A stretch of DNA of 64,000 bases, from the NCBI GenBank assembly GCA_021828105.1, contig JAKATG010000005.1:282278-346277 (forward strand). The letters are read 5' to 3'. Shown in pieces: positions 8,884-17,174 of this stretch. The translations under genes and the position numbers were made by a program. The notes beneath the pieces are model-generated. The model was not told the DNA's origin. It made no database searches and worked only from the letters and a program-made list of their open reading frames with translations. This DNA is from Taklimakanibacter sp021828105. GTDB lineage: Bacteria; Pseudomonadota; Alphaproteobacteria; Rhizobiales; Aestuariivirgaceae. Positions within the stretch are counted from its first letter, which is position 1. Each line of letters opens with the position of its first letter.

Positions 8884-10719
8884 TCAATCCAGCTCGAACT
8901 GATCTTCATAGGAGCGCTTGAGGCTCGGATCCTGCTCTTCCTTGCGCAGATAGCAGTTGCCGACCGCCAGGACTTCGATGTCGGTGCCCATAAAGCAGCG
9001 GAACGCGTCCTCGGGCGTGCAGACTAAGGGCTCGCCCCGCACATTGAAGCTCGTATTCACCAGGACAGGGCAGCCGGTGCGCTCCTTGAAGGCGCTGATC
9101 AGCGCATGGTAGCGCGGGTTGGTGTCGGCGCTGACCGTCTGGATGCGCGCCGAATAATCGACATGGGTCACGGCCGGGATGTCGGAGCGCGGTATGTTGA
9201 GCTTGTCTATGCCGAAGAGCTTCTGCTCTTCTTCGCTCATCGTCTTGCGGCGGTCCTGCACGACATCGGCGACCATCAGCATATAGGGGCTGTCGGTGTC
9301 GAGCTCGAACCACTCGGCGACATGCTCGCGCAGCACCGAAGGCGCGAAGGGTCGGAAGGATTCGCGGAACTTGACCTTGAGATTGAGCACCGACTGCATC
9401 TTGGGCGAGCGGGGATCGCCCAGGATCGACCGGTTGCCGAGTGCCCGCGGTCCGAATTCCATGCGCCCCTGATGCCAGCCGACCGCCTTACCATCGGCCA
9501 GCGCATCGGCGGAGCGTGAAAGCAATGTGACATCGTCGACGACCTCGAATTTGGCGCCCGCCTGGCTAAGCCTCGCCTCGATGTCGGCCTGGTCGTAGCT
9601 GGGGCCTAGATAGGCGCCCGCCATGGCATCGCCCGATGCCGGCACCTTGCGCGCGCCACCGCACAGGCCGTGATAGGCCGTGAGCGCGGCGCCGACCGCG
9701 CCGCCCGCGTCTCCGGCTGCCGGCTGGACCCAGATATTGGCGAAAGTTTTGTCGCGCAGGACCTTGCCGTTCGCCACGCAGTTGAGCGCCACCCCGCCGG
9801 CAAGGCAAAGATTGGCCAAGCCGGTCTCCTTGGCGAGCGAGCGGGTAAGGGTGAGCACGGCCTCTTCGAGCACGAGTTGGATCGAGGCGGCGATGTCCAT
9901 CTCGCGCTGGGTCAAGAGCTGATCGGCCCGGCGCGGCGGACCACCGAAGAGCTCGTCGAACCGGCTGTTGGTCATGGTGAGGCCCGTGCAATAGTCGAAA
10001 TAGTCGAGATTGAGACGGAAGGAGCCGTCGGGTTTCAGGTCGATGAGATTGTCGCGAATGATTTTCGCATAGCGCGGCTCGCCATAGGGGGCGAGGCCCA
10101 TGAGCTTGTACTCGCCCGAATTCACCTTGAAGCCGGTGAAATAGGTGAAGGCGGAATAGAGGAGCCCTAGCGAATGAGGGAAGTGTATCTCGCGTTCGAC
10201 AGTGAGCTCAGCGCCGCGGCCGATGGCGACGGAGGTCGTCGCCCATTCACCGACACCGTCCATCGTCAGCACCACGGCCTCCTCGAAGGGGGAGGGATAG
10301 AAGGCGCTCGCCGCGTGGCTCAGATGGTGCTCGGCGAAGAGGAGCTTCTCCGGCGCCTTCCACTTCTCATCGATCTTGCGCAGCTCCTTGCCGAGCAGGC
10401 TCTTCTGGAACAGCTTCTCCTTGAGCCAGATCGGCATCGCCATGCGGAACGAAGCGAAGCCCCTGGGCGCGAAGGCCATATAGGTCTCGAGCAGCCGCTC
10501 GAATTTGAGGAACGGTTTGTCATAGAAGACGATATGATCGATCTCATCGAGGCTGCGGCCGGCGGCCTTCAGGCAATAGGAAATGGCCTGCAAAGGGAAG
10601 TTTGAATCGTGCTTCTTGCGGGTGAAGCGTTCTTCCTGTGCCGCTGCGATGATTCGCCCGTCAGCGACGATCGCCGCAGCGCTGTCGTGGTAGAAGGCGG
10701 AGAGGCCCAGAACATGCAA
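8884..10719 (-). CDS. carbamoyltransferase, NodU/CmcH (SxtI-like) family
   Basis: A 611-residue protein beginning MHVLGLSAFYHDSAAAIV, the Kae1-like N-terminal domain of O-carbamoyltransferases. EHHLSHAASAFYPSPF near residues 130-145 holds the metal-binding histidines, and LTMDGVGEW follows. The C-terminal domain carries GRMEFGPRALGNRSILGDPR, the family's hallmark. These enzymes use carbamoyl phosphate and ATP to carbamoylate a hydroxyl on a sugar or natural product. The next two genes on the same strand encode the small membrane proteins that often accompany this enzyme (DUF5989 and SxtJ-like), so it probably works at the membrane on a glycan or lipid-linked substrate. Confidence 0.9.
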   Translation of the reverse strand: MHVLGLSAFYHDSAAAIVADGRIIAAAQEERFTRKKHDSNFPLQAISYCLKAAGRSLDEIDHIVFYDKPFLKFERLLETYMAFAPRGFASFRMAMPIWLKEKLFQKSLLGKELRKIDEKWKAPEKLLFAEHHLSHAASAFYPSPFEEAVVLTMDGVGEWATTSVAIGRGAELTVEREIHFPHSLGLLYSAFTYFTGFKVNSGEYKLMGLAPYGEPRYAKIIRDNLIDLKPDGSFRLNLDYFDYCTGLTMTNSRFDELFGGPPRRADQLLTQREMDIAASIQLVLEEAVLTLTRSLAKETGLANLCLAGGVALNCVANGKVLRDKTFANIWVQPAAGDAGGAVGAALTAYHGLCGGARKVPASGDAMAGAYLGPSYDQADIEARLSQAGAKFEVVDDVTLLSRSADALADGKAVGWHQGRMEFGPRALGNRSILGDPRSPKMQSVLNLKVKFRESFRPFAPSVLREHVAEWFELDTDSPYMLMVADVVQDRRKTMSEEEQKLFGIDKLNIPRSDIPAVTHVDYSARIQTVSADTNPRYHALISAFKERTGCPVLVNTSFNVRGEPLVCTPEDAFRCFMGTDIEVLAVGNCYLRKEEQDPSLKRSYEDQFELD

Positions 10720-10731
10720 GGATGCTCTCCG

Positions 10732-10881
10732 TCAGAAGATCGTATAGATGAAGGGCGCCACCGCGCTGCCCTTGGCGAGGATCAGGAGACCGCCGAACAG
10801 CGTCAGCAGCATCAACAGGGGCAGCAGCCAGTACTTCTTTCGCGCCCTGGCAAAGGCGAAGAGTTCCATGAGGAATGACAT
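10732..10881 (-). CDS. DUF5989 small membrane protein (SxtK-like)
   Basis: A 49-residue protein with ARARKKYWLLPLLMLL and a GSAVAPFIYTIF tail, which matches the DUF5989 pattern (a basic R-x-R-K-K-x-W-L-L-P start, one transmembrane segment at about residues 17-36, and the near-invariant GSAVAPFIYT-F end). It overlaps no neighbour and lies 12 bases upstream of the carbamoyltransferase. Family members are almost always encoded beside NodU/CmcH-type carbamoyltransferases; the saxitoxin cluster has the same trio (sxtI, sxtJ, sxtK). Function unknown; anchoring or partnering the carbamoyltransferase at the membrane is an inference. Confidence 0.8.
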   Translation of the reverse strand: MSFLMELFAFARARKKYWLLPLLMLLTLFGGLLILAKGSAVAPFIYTIF

Positions 10882-10895
10882 TGAGACCGTCCTGT

Positions 10896-11321
10896 TCAAA
10901 ATTGATTGCGGATCGTTTCGGGTGCGGGCCCGGGCGGCGTGCGCCGGTGCCAGTAGCTCCTGGCTTCCTTGTCGAAGCCGAGCGACAGGAGCTTGCCGCC
11001 GAACAGGCGGACGATGGCCGCGACCGGCGTGATGATGACGAAAAACATCAAGCCCAGCACGAGCGGGTTGACGATCTTGTGCAGCAGCATGCCGAAGCGG
11101 AACCACAGCCGGTTGAGGGGCGCGAGGAGCGAAGGCCACAAGAAGGCGAGGCCGCCAAAGACCAAGGTGCCCGCCAGCGCCCACAGGCGAATGTCGCCGC
11201 CATGGGTAAGCGGAAACAAACCGATCAGGGCAAAGACCACGGCAAAGACTATGCCGAACGACCGATCCGATCCGGCGCGGGCATCGTCTTCGGTTGGAAT
11301 TCGCTCATGCGAGGCGGACAT
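10896..11321 (-). CDS. SxtJ-like membrane protein
   Basis: The start is placed at MSASHERIP (ATG at 11321); upstream in-frame residues overlap the neighbouring glycosyltransferase gene and look non-coding. The 141-residue protein has hydrophobic segments at about residues 22-40, 48-62 and 78-100 and ends with LLSLGFDKEARSYWHRR, a motif of the SxtJ family. Together with the DUF5989 gene and the carbamoyltransferase it forms the SxtI-J-K-like module. The role is undefined; it likely forms an inner-membrane complex with the carbamoyltransferase. Confidence 0.72.
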   Translation of the reverse strand: MSASHERIPTEDDARAGSDRSFGIVFAVVFALIGLFPLTHGGDIRLWALAGTLVFGGLAFLWPSLLAPLNRLWFRFGMLLHKIVNPLVLGLMFFVIITPVAAIVRLFGGKLLSLGFDKEARSYWHRRTPPGPAPETIRNQF

Positions 11322-11334
11322 CGGCTTCAGGCTC

Positions 11335-12252
11335 TCAAGCGGCGAAGAGAGGGCGCTCGGCCAGCGTCGGCGTGCGGGCGACGACGTCGAGGGCATCGTG
11401 CCGGACGTGGTTCTTCGTCATCTGGTCCTTGATCATGTCCTTCGTGACGATGCCTTTTTCCACGCATTCCTTGAGAAGCGCGAAGAACAGCCGCTCCTGG
11501 TTGGAATCAGGATGCTTCTTGTACTGGCCGAGGAAGCCATATTCGCCGAAGAGCGAGCGGCGCAGGCGGTGCCAGAGGTTCTCAGGCGCTAAGGAGCCGG
11601 CCTTCTCGGGCGGACGATAGTCGACGGGGAGGCCGGTCTTCCAGGGCTGCGTCTTGCGGTGGGTATTGTGGATGAGCCGGGTATCCGGCGCCAGGCGATC
11701 GAAGTCGTTCCATGTCGGTTCGAGGACGCCGATCGTGCTTTCGGCCTCGAGCTTGAGCGCGATCCAGTCGGCATAGTCGCGCTTGAAGGCGAACATCTCG
11801 GCGAAATTCTTCTCCATCTGCCAGTGCTTGAGCTTGGCATTGTCGAGCAGCATCACGCTCGAGGCGAAATCGCTGTCCTTGGAGCCGCCCTTGCGCTTGC
11901 GCGCCATGACCGCCTTGCCGCCCATGTCGCGCTCGAGGAGCGGAATGACGTCGGAGACGCAGAACACGTCCGGATCGACGACGACGGAACGGCCCTCATA
12001 GTTCATGAGCTCGGGCGGCGCGAAGCGCAGCACGGTGAAGGACTGCAGGTCCTCGTTCAGCCATTCGCGATGGAGGCCATCGCGCAGATACTTCTTGCCT
12101 TCATAGTCCTTGAAGAAGGTGAAATCGCGCGTGTCGATCAGCTTGACGTCGAAGGCGCCCTGCTTCGAGGCGAAGCGCTCGAAGGAATATTTCGAAACGA
12201 GCGCGCCGATGATCTGCTTCTCGTTGGTGTGGATGAAAATGCAAGGCTTCAT
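11335..12252 (-). CDS. putative glycosyltransferase, paralogue 2
   Basis: The start is set at the ATG at 12252 (MKPCIFIHTNEKQ), preceded by AAAGGGGA at a good distance. The 305-residue protein is a paralogue of the product of 762-1658: it shares HTN-x-KQ at the N-terminus, the DLQSFT and PPELM segments, VVDPDVF as a DxD-like motif, ERDM-GKAVMAR, SSVMLLD, QPWKTGLPVD and a C-terminal NHVRHDALDV block. By eye they are roughly half identical, with this copy carrying a short insertion before FGEYGFLGQYKKHP. Two diverged copies in one locus suggest they add different sugars. Expected cytoplasmic; donor unknown. Confidence 0.6.
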   Translation of the reverse strand: MKPCIFIHTNEKQIIGALVSKYSFERFASKQGAFDVKLIDTRDFTFFKDYEGKKYLRDGLHREWLNEDLQSFTVLRFAPPELMNYEGRSVVVDPDVFCVSDVIPLLERDMGGKAVMARKRKGGSKDSDFASSVMLLDNAKLKHWQMEKNFAEMFAFKRDYADWIALKLEAESTIGVLEPTWNDFDRLAPDTRLIHNTHRKTQPWKTGLPVDYRPPEKAGSLAPENLWHRLRRSLFGEYGFLGQYKKHPDSNQERLFFALLKECVEKGIVTKDMIKDQMTKNHVRHDALDVVARTPTLAERPLFAA

Positions 12253-12330
12253 GCTTGTGGTCCCCTTTGGTGGCGACATTGCCCAATCTGTCCCTGTCGG
12301 GCAAGCCCGGTTCGAGGGCGGGCTGCTGCA

Positions 12331-13269
12331 TCATATTACCCGGGGGTCGGTCCCGGTTCCATTGTATCCGAAGGCCGGCGACAGCGTCGTTGCGACAAGC
12401 CGTTCGATCTCGGCATTCTGGTCGTCGGTAAAGTAGTCACGGTAGCCGCCGACCTTGGCGCGCCGTACCTTGTAGCTTTCGGGGTTGGCGGCATCGCCGG
12501 GTTTCATGCGGTTGCCGGTGCGTTTGTAGAAAGTTCCCGCCTCGAGTGCCCGCATGTTCTCGATCGATGCGAACTCGACCGATTGCGCGATTTCCTCTGG
12601 TTTCGGGGCCTCGCCGATGAAGCGCAGGATCCGGCCGAAGGTTCCGGCCGTGTCCTGGCGCAGCGTTTCATAGCGGACGACCATGATGTCCTTCACGCTA
12701 TCGAGCTCCGACGCCCACAGGTTCATGAAGCGGACCACCTTGGGGATGCCGGACGTGTCATCGCGCAGGAACGCGAATGGCGAGAGCTCGCCATTCGCGT
12801 CCGGATAGGCGTTGATGAACTTCTTGCGGCCCCGCATGCGATGCTTCCACTGAAAGAACTGCGAGACGGCGGTATCGGCCGGATGACGGACGAGAAGGAC
12901 GACCCGGCTGTTGGCATAGGGTTCTTTGGACCTGTGCGTGCCGGTGAAGTCTTCCAGATAGTTGTCATGTGTGAAGAAGACACGCGGTATTGCCCGGTTC
13001 AGCACATGCATATTGTCATGTGCCAGCAGCCGGTTGGACTTGACCTTGTAATGGAGCTGAAAATAGCGTGACAGCAGGACGCGAAGCCAGGTGCGGCCGC
13101 TCTTGCCGAAGGATACGATGACGACATCGGATTGCCGGAGCATCCGGCTTTCTTCCTGGCCGCGCAGATAGCGCTCGAGCTTGAGGCTTTTTTCACGGGG
13201 CAGGGCGGGCGTGCTCGCCATAACGAGGGCCCGTCGAAGCACCACACGAACTTTATGGCCGATTGACAT
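12331..13269 (-). CDS. sulfotransferase (PF00685-like)
   Basis: The start is taken at MSIGHKVRVV (ATG 13269). The 312-residue protein has SFGKSGRTWLRVLLSRYF as the 5'-phosphosulfate-binding loop with the usual K-x-G-x-T/W pattern. LLVRHPADTAVSQFF is the 3'-phosphate-binding segment (R and S), and KVGGYRDYFT near the C-terminus is the G-x-x-G/W-K-x-x-F dimer/PAPS motif. This is a classical PAPS-dependent sulfotransferase, clearly different from the protein at 5817-6662. It likely sulfates a sugar of the exported glycan, in the way rhizobial NodH-type or surface-glycan sulfotransferases do. Confidence 0.85.
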   Translation of the reverse strand: MSIGHKVRVVLRRALVMASTPALPREKSLKLERYLRGQEESRMLRQSDVVIVSFGKSGRTWLRVLLSRYFQLHYKVKSNRLLAHDNMHVLNRAIPRVFFTHDNYLEDFTGTHRSKEPYANSRVVLLVRHPADTAVSQFFQWKHRMRGRKKFINAYPDANGELSPFAFLRDDTSGIPKVVRFMNLWASELDSVKDIMVVRYETLRQDTAGTFGRILRFIGEAPKPEEIAQSVEFASIENMRALEAGTFYKRTGNRMKPGDAANPESYKVRRAKVGGYRDYFTDDQNAEIERLVATTLSPAFGYNGTGTDPRVI

Positions 13270-13556
13270 TAGTCGATCAGAATCCGTCAATGTTGAGAGA
13301 GGTGCGGGCTTATAGCCCGGCAAATCCGGACTGGCAAACGGGACCGGGACGCGTACATTCCATGAACAATGAACGGCGATGCTGGCGACCGACGGGCGCT
13401 CCAGCTCGGCAGTCCGGGTCCGAGCCTGCGCCGGCGCGCTTTCAGGATGGATCGATGCTGGTTCTCCCCGAAGTCCCTCGGCTTGCGCCCGCGCTTGCGG
13501 TTCAACCCCGCGACCTCCAGCCGGCGATACGCCTCGTTACGGGGTTTTTCATTGAG

Positions 13557-14639
13557 CTAGAGGTTTAGCAGAGTTCTCAGCCTCGCCGCCGCGATCGCCG
13601 TGTCGTCGCCCGGCGGATCAATTGGTGTTACGAAGGGCGCCCCCAGGGGTACCGCCCAGCCTTTCTGGTAAAGAAATTCGTGCAGCAAAGCGAAATCGCG
13701 CGTCGAAGCTTCGAGGCCGATCCGCGGCAGGAAGCGGTCCATGGCGCGCTGTGCGGCAGCAGCAATCGCGTAGGCCGGTTCATTGGGCAGATTCAGGCGG
13801 CGCAGGCTGTTCACCACGCTGCGGTTGGCCTGGCGCAACGGGGCGATGGCCAGCGGCTTGCCGAGCCTGGCCACTTCGACCAGCATCGAGACGCTGTCGC
13901 CGGTGACCACGAAGCGGTCGCCGAAGCTCAAGAGACCGACATAGGGATTGTCATTGCCGCTCGCCGTCTCCCAGCGATGGAGGACGGCATCCGGGGGCAA
14001 AGCTTTCGCCATCGCATCGACGGTCTCGGGCGGAGTACGCCTCGAGGTCACCACATGCAGGCTGCCACCGTCGCGCATGCTTTCAATGGTAGCGAGGATG
14101 GAGCGCGCCGTGGCGGGGTCCAAACAGTGGGTGCCGATATTGCCACCGCATAGGAAGACGGTGAACGGACGCGGCAGGCCGGCGAATTTCTCGCGCCAGC
14201 GCTCGCTTTCGGCCGCAACACGCTTGGGGTCGATGCCGAGAAGCGGCAGGCCGATGCGGCAGATATTGGCGGCCTCTTCGGTGCGGTAATGGAACGGCAC
14301 GACGATGAGGTCGAACTTGTCGGCCTCGCGCTTGGGCGGGCCGATCAGTGCGAGCTTGGTGCGGCCTTGCGACTGCTCCTTGATCCATAAGGCGACCATG
14401 GCCATGCGCCGGCCAATGGTGAGGACGAGGTCGGGCCAGGGCGGTTCGAGCTTGTCGGAAGCGGCGAGGTCGACATGATGAAGCGAGGCCTCGACCCGCG
14501 GCTTGGCGAGGTCGAAGCCGGGCTTGAGCATGATGCGCCGGCGCTCATAGGGAAGGCCTGAGGCATCCGCTAGGCGCAAGGCCTGCGCGTTGTCGCCTTG
14601 CTTCGCTCCCGTCAGAAGCCAGATGCGCGGTGAGGACAT
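13557..14639 (-). CDS. ELM1/DUF1022 family GT-B-like protein
   Basis: A 360-residue protein beginning IWLLTGAKQGDNAQALRLA, the signature start of the mitochondrial-fission ELM1 family (PF06258). It continues with LVLTIGRRMA, then VFLCGGNIGTHC in place of the usual GGxxK segment, and a C-terminal FVVTGDSVSMLVEVARLGKPL block like the nucleotide-sugar site of GT-B enzymes. Bacterial members are common in alphaproteobacteria and are thought to be glycosyltransferase-fold proteins of unknown substrate. It is divergent from gckA with only 55 bases between the starts. Confidence 0.82.
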   Translation of the reverse strand: MSSPRIWLLTGAKQGDNAQALRLADASGLPYERRRIMLKPGFDLAKPRVEASLHHVDLAASDKLEPPWPDLVLTIGRRMAMVALWIKEQSQGRTKLALIGPPKREADKFDLIVVPFHYRTEEAANICRIGLPLLGIDPKRVAAESERWREKFAGLPRPFTVFLCGGNIGTHCLDPATARSILATIESMRDGGSLHVVTSRRTPPETVDAMAKALPPDAVLHRWETASGNDNPYVGLLSFGDRFVVTGDSVSMLVEVARLGKPLAIAPLRQANRSVVNSLRRLNLPNEPAYAIAAAAQRAMDRFLPRIGLEASTRDFALLHEFLYQKGWAVPLGAPFVTPIDPPGDDTAIAAARLRTLLNL

Positions 14640-14694
14640 TCAATTTGCATATGTGGTTGACAATAAGGGCGCCCTATAGTCGATCACCCGGGCG

Positions 14695-15969
14695 ATGACA
14701 AATCCCGTAAAGCCCCAGGACGTTCGAGACGCCATGCTGCTCAAAGACCTCTTTTCCGCCGCCATCGCCGCCGCCGATCCGCACCTGCGGGTGCCGCCAT
14801 ATCTTCCCAAGCCGCCCAAGGGCCGCACCATCGTGGTGGGCGCCGGCAAGGCCTCGGCCGCCATGGCGCTGGCGGTCGAGCAGCATTGGAAAGCTCCGCT
14901 TTCCGGCCTCGTCATCACCCGCTATGGCCATGGCGCGCCGTGCAAGAAGATCGAGATCGTCGAGGCCTCGCATCCGGTGCCCGACGCCAATGGGCGCGAT
15001 GCGGCATTGCGCATGGGCGAGCTGGTCAAGGACCTCAGCAAAGACGATCTGGTGCTGTGTCTCATCTCGGGTGGGGGATCGGCGCTGCTTGCCGCCCCCG
15101 CACCCGGCTTGACCCTCGCCGACAAGCAGAGTGTCAACCGCCAGCTCCTCAGCTGCGGCGCTCCGATCTCGGAGATGAACTGCGTGCGCAAGCATCTCTC
15201 GGCCCTCAAGGGCGGCAGGCTCGCGGCCGCGGCGTTTCCGGCCGAGGTCGTCTCGCTCATCATCTCGGATGTGCCGGGCGATGACCCGGCGATCGTGGCC
15301 TCGGGTCCCACCGTGCCCGATCCGACAACGCGCCAGGACGCGCTCAAGATCCTGCGCAAATACAAGATCGACCTGCCGGCGCATGTCTGGGCCTTCCTCG
15401 AGACACCTGCGGCGGAGACGCCGAAGCCCGGCGACCCGCGCTTCGCCCGCGTCAAGACGGAGATGATCGCCGCCCCTAAGCAATCCATCGCCGCCGCGGC
15501 GAAGCTGGCGCGCGAGGCGGGCTACCAGGTGATCGATCTCGGCGACCGGATCGAAGGCGAGGCCCGCGAGGTGGCGCGCGCGCAGGCGGCCCAGGCGCTC
15601 AGCACAAAGGGGCCGGCCGTCATCCTGTCGGGCGGTGAGACGACGGTGACGCTCAAAGGCAAGGGACGCGGCGGCCGCAATGCCGAATTCGCGCTGGCGC
15701 TCGCCATAGCGCTCGACGGCAGAGCGAACATCTCGGCCATTGCCGGCGATACGGACGGGATCGACGGATCGGAAGACAATGCCGGTGCCGTGGTGACGGC
15801 GGACACGCTCGCGCGCGCCCGGGCCAAGGGGCTCGACGCCACGGCGTTTCTCGCTAACAATGACGCCTATAGCTTCTTCGCCGAGCTCGGCGATCTCGTC
15901 GTCACTGGACCGACGCGCACCAATGTCAATGATTTCCGGGCGATCAAGATCGACGGATTGAGCTTCTGA
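14695..15969 (+). CDS. gckA: glycerate 2-kinase (MOFRL/DUF4147 family)
   Basis: A 424-residue protein of the type II glycerate kinase family. TIVVGAGKASAAMA near residue 45 and LISGGGSALLAAP near residue 120 are the nucleotide and substrate loops. VRKHLSALKGGRLA with its Lys residues and GKGRGGRNAEFAL, DGIDGSEDNAG and VTGPTRTNVND form the C-terminal MOFRL domain. It phosphorylates D-glycerate with ATP to 2-phosphoglycerate, closing the glycolate/glyoxylate-to-glycerate route; glcDEF and aceB lie 5 kb away. Older annotations call this family hydroxypyruvate reductase (TtuD) in error. A short degenerate copy of the gene lies at 19189-19333. Confidence 0.9.
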   Translation: MTNPVKPQDVRDAMLLKDLFSAAIAAADPHLRVPPYLPKPPKGRTIVVGAGKASAAMALAVEQHWKAPLSGLVITRYGHGAPCKKIEIVEASHPVPDANGRDAALRMGELVKDLSKDDLVLCLISGGGSALLAAPAPGLTLADKQSVNRQLLSCGAPISEMNCVRKHLSALKGGRLAAAAFPAEVVSLIISDVPGDDPAIVASGPTVPDPTTRQDALKILRKYKIDLPAHVWAFLETPAAETPKPGDPRFARVKTEMIAAPKQSIAAAAKLAREAGYQVIDLGDRIEGEAREVARAQAAQALSTKGPAVILSGGETTVTLKGKGRGGRNAEFALALAIALDGRANISAIAGDTDGIDGSEDNAGAVVTADTLARARAKGLDATAFLANNDAYSFFAELGDLVVTGPTRTNVNDFRAIKIDGLSF

Positions 15970-15973
15970 CCTT

Positions 15974-15982
15974 GTGTTGCAA
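15974..15982 (+). repeat. left inverted repeat bracketing island
   Basis: GTGTTGCAA, five bases after the gckA stop. Its exact reverse complement, TTGCAACAC, is at 19165-19173, just before the gckA relic. The core TGTTGCAA is also the conserved core of IS6-family ends, but no IS6 transposase is recognisable between them. The 205 bases from here to the ATP-grasp start hold no convincing gene; the minus strand has an open frame with WLWIERNRHIQVRIL that I cannot assign. Confidence 0.35.
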
Positions 15983-16187
15983 TATCCCATGTATTATCAG
16001 TTCCTGGCGGTACTTGCGTCGGGTCCAGTGTCCATTGACCAGTGTTGTTGCGGGTGAGAATCCGCACTTGAATGTGTCGGTTGCGTTCGATCCACAGCCA
16101 CGGAGACTGATCACTTGCTGGCAGTAGGGCTTCGGCCGTAGTTGGAGCATGCGAACCGTGCTGACCGGCTCAATGGATTGACTTTCA

Positions 16188-17174
16188 ATGTCGGAACGCA
16201 ACCTGATCATCATTCATCGTGGCCCTGACTATGTGCGGGATTTCGACGAGATCGCGCAGAAGATTTCCGCTATCGATCCTGCAATCTCCGTTTTCTGCAT
16301 TGACCGGCAAACCGCGCGCGTCATGCCGGACGATGCCTGGAAGCGTCCGACGCTGACCGTGGCCTTGCTGGACAAGTTCAAGGCGAACATCAAGCGGGGC
16401 CTCATTCTCACGAACCGGCCGATAGCCAAGTCAGGGCAACACAAGGCCTTTGTGGATGCAGGGCTGCCGACACCACCGACCATGCGCTTCTTTCCGGGCA
16501 TGAAGTTCGATCCCATCATGTTCGGCGAGTACGTGGTGATCAAGCCGAGCGATCCCAACCTTGCCGACCGGGGCCGCGGCATCCAGCTGTTCCGGCGCAG
16601 GAAGCTGGAGACAATGACGATCAAGGACTTCCCGCGCGATCATCTCATCCACCGCGACCGCTACGGCTACATCGTGCAGCGATTTATCGACACCGGGCCT
16701 TTTCTCGCGGTCTATCGGGTTCTGACACTGTTTGGGGTTCCTCTCTACTGCTTGTTGGCAAAAGACAGGGTGCCGCAGCCGACGCCGGGTAGTACCGAGA
16801 AGGAAATTGAGAGCCTCCGCGTCACCAGCAATACTGGTAACTTCCGCATGCGCTTGCTCTGTTCTGACGCCGACGTGCTGGCGTTGGGCGTGCGTGTGGG
16901 CAAGGCATTTCCAGACATACCCCTTCTCGGTACGGACATCATCCGGGAAGAGAGAACCGGGAACCTGTTCGTTCTCGAATGTAATCCCCGCGGGGCTACC
17001 TGGCATTTCTCGAACCGAAGCACGATCGTGGTCAGACAGCAGATGGGTGGCCTGAGCCTTGTCGGCGCAAAGAAGGCCGAACTCATCGGTCGCCAGATGA
17101 TGATCGACCAGTTTGGCGCATTTGATCGCGCAGCAGAGGTGCTGGTCAAGAAAACGAATGAGCTTGCGGCTTAA
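16188..17174 (+). CDS. ATP-grasp ligase, putative peptide-modifying
   Basis: A 328-residue protein with an ATP-grasp layout: an N-terminal Rossmann-like part (LIIIHRGPDYVRDFDEIA), a lid with EYVVIKPSDPNLADRGRG (about residues 115-132, Lys as nucleotide ligand), a hinge YIVQRFIDTG, and the metal site LLGTDII...LFVLECNPRG, where Asp, Glu and Asn coordinate Mg2+. Length and layout match glutathione-synthetase-like ligases, including the graspetide macrocyclases (about 320-330 residues), but I cannot place it in a named subfamily. Its 3' end overlaps the convergent CapK-like gene by four bases, and a repeat-peptide gene lies beyond that. It probably forms an amide or ester using ATP; a peptide substrate is inferred from context. 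Confidence 0.7.
   Translation: MSERNLIIIHRGPDYVRDFDEIAQKISAIDPAISVFCIDRQTARVMPDDAWKRPTLTVALLDKFKANIKRGLILTNRPIAKSGQHKAFVDAGLPTPPTMRFFPGMKFDPIMFGEYVVIKPSDPNLADRGRGIQLFRRRKLETMTIKDFPRDHLIHRDRYGYIVQRFIDTGPFLAVYRVLTLFGVPLYCLLAKDRVPQPTPGSTEKEIESLRVTSNTGNFRMRLLCSDADVLALGVRVGKAFPDIPLLGTDIIREERTGNLFVLECNPRGATWHFSNRSTIVVRQQMGGLSLVGAKKAELIGRQMMIDQFGAFDRAAEVLVKKTNELAA

Noticed and set aside
11659..13071. 470-codon plus-strand open frame across the glycosyltransferase and sulfotransferase genes
   Set aside because: It covers two well-supported minus-strand genes and the gap between them, with no motif; a GC-driven shadow.
15983..16187. Minus-strand gene fragment with WLWIERNRHIQVRIL
   Set aside because: Open and not obviously GC-driven, but no start, no family, and it runs into the antisense of gckA; too weak to annotate.
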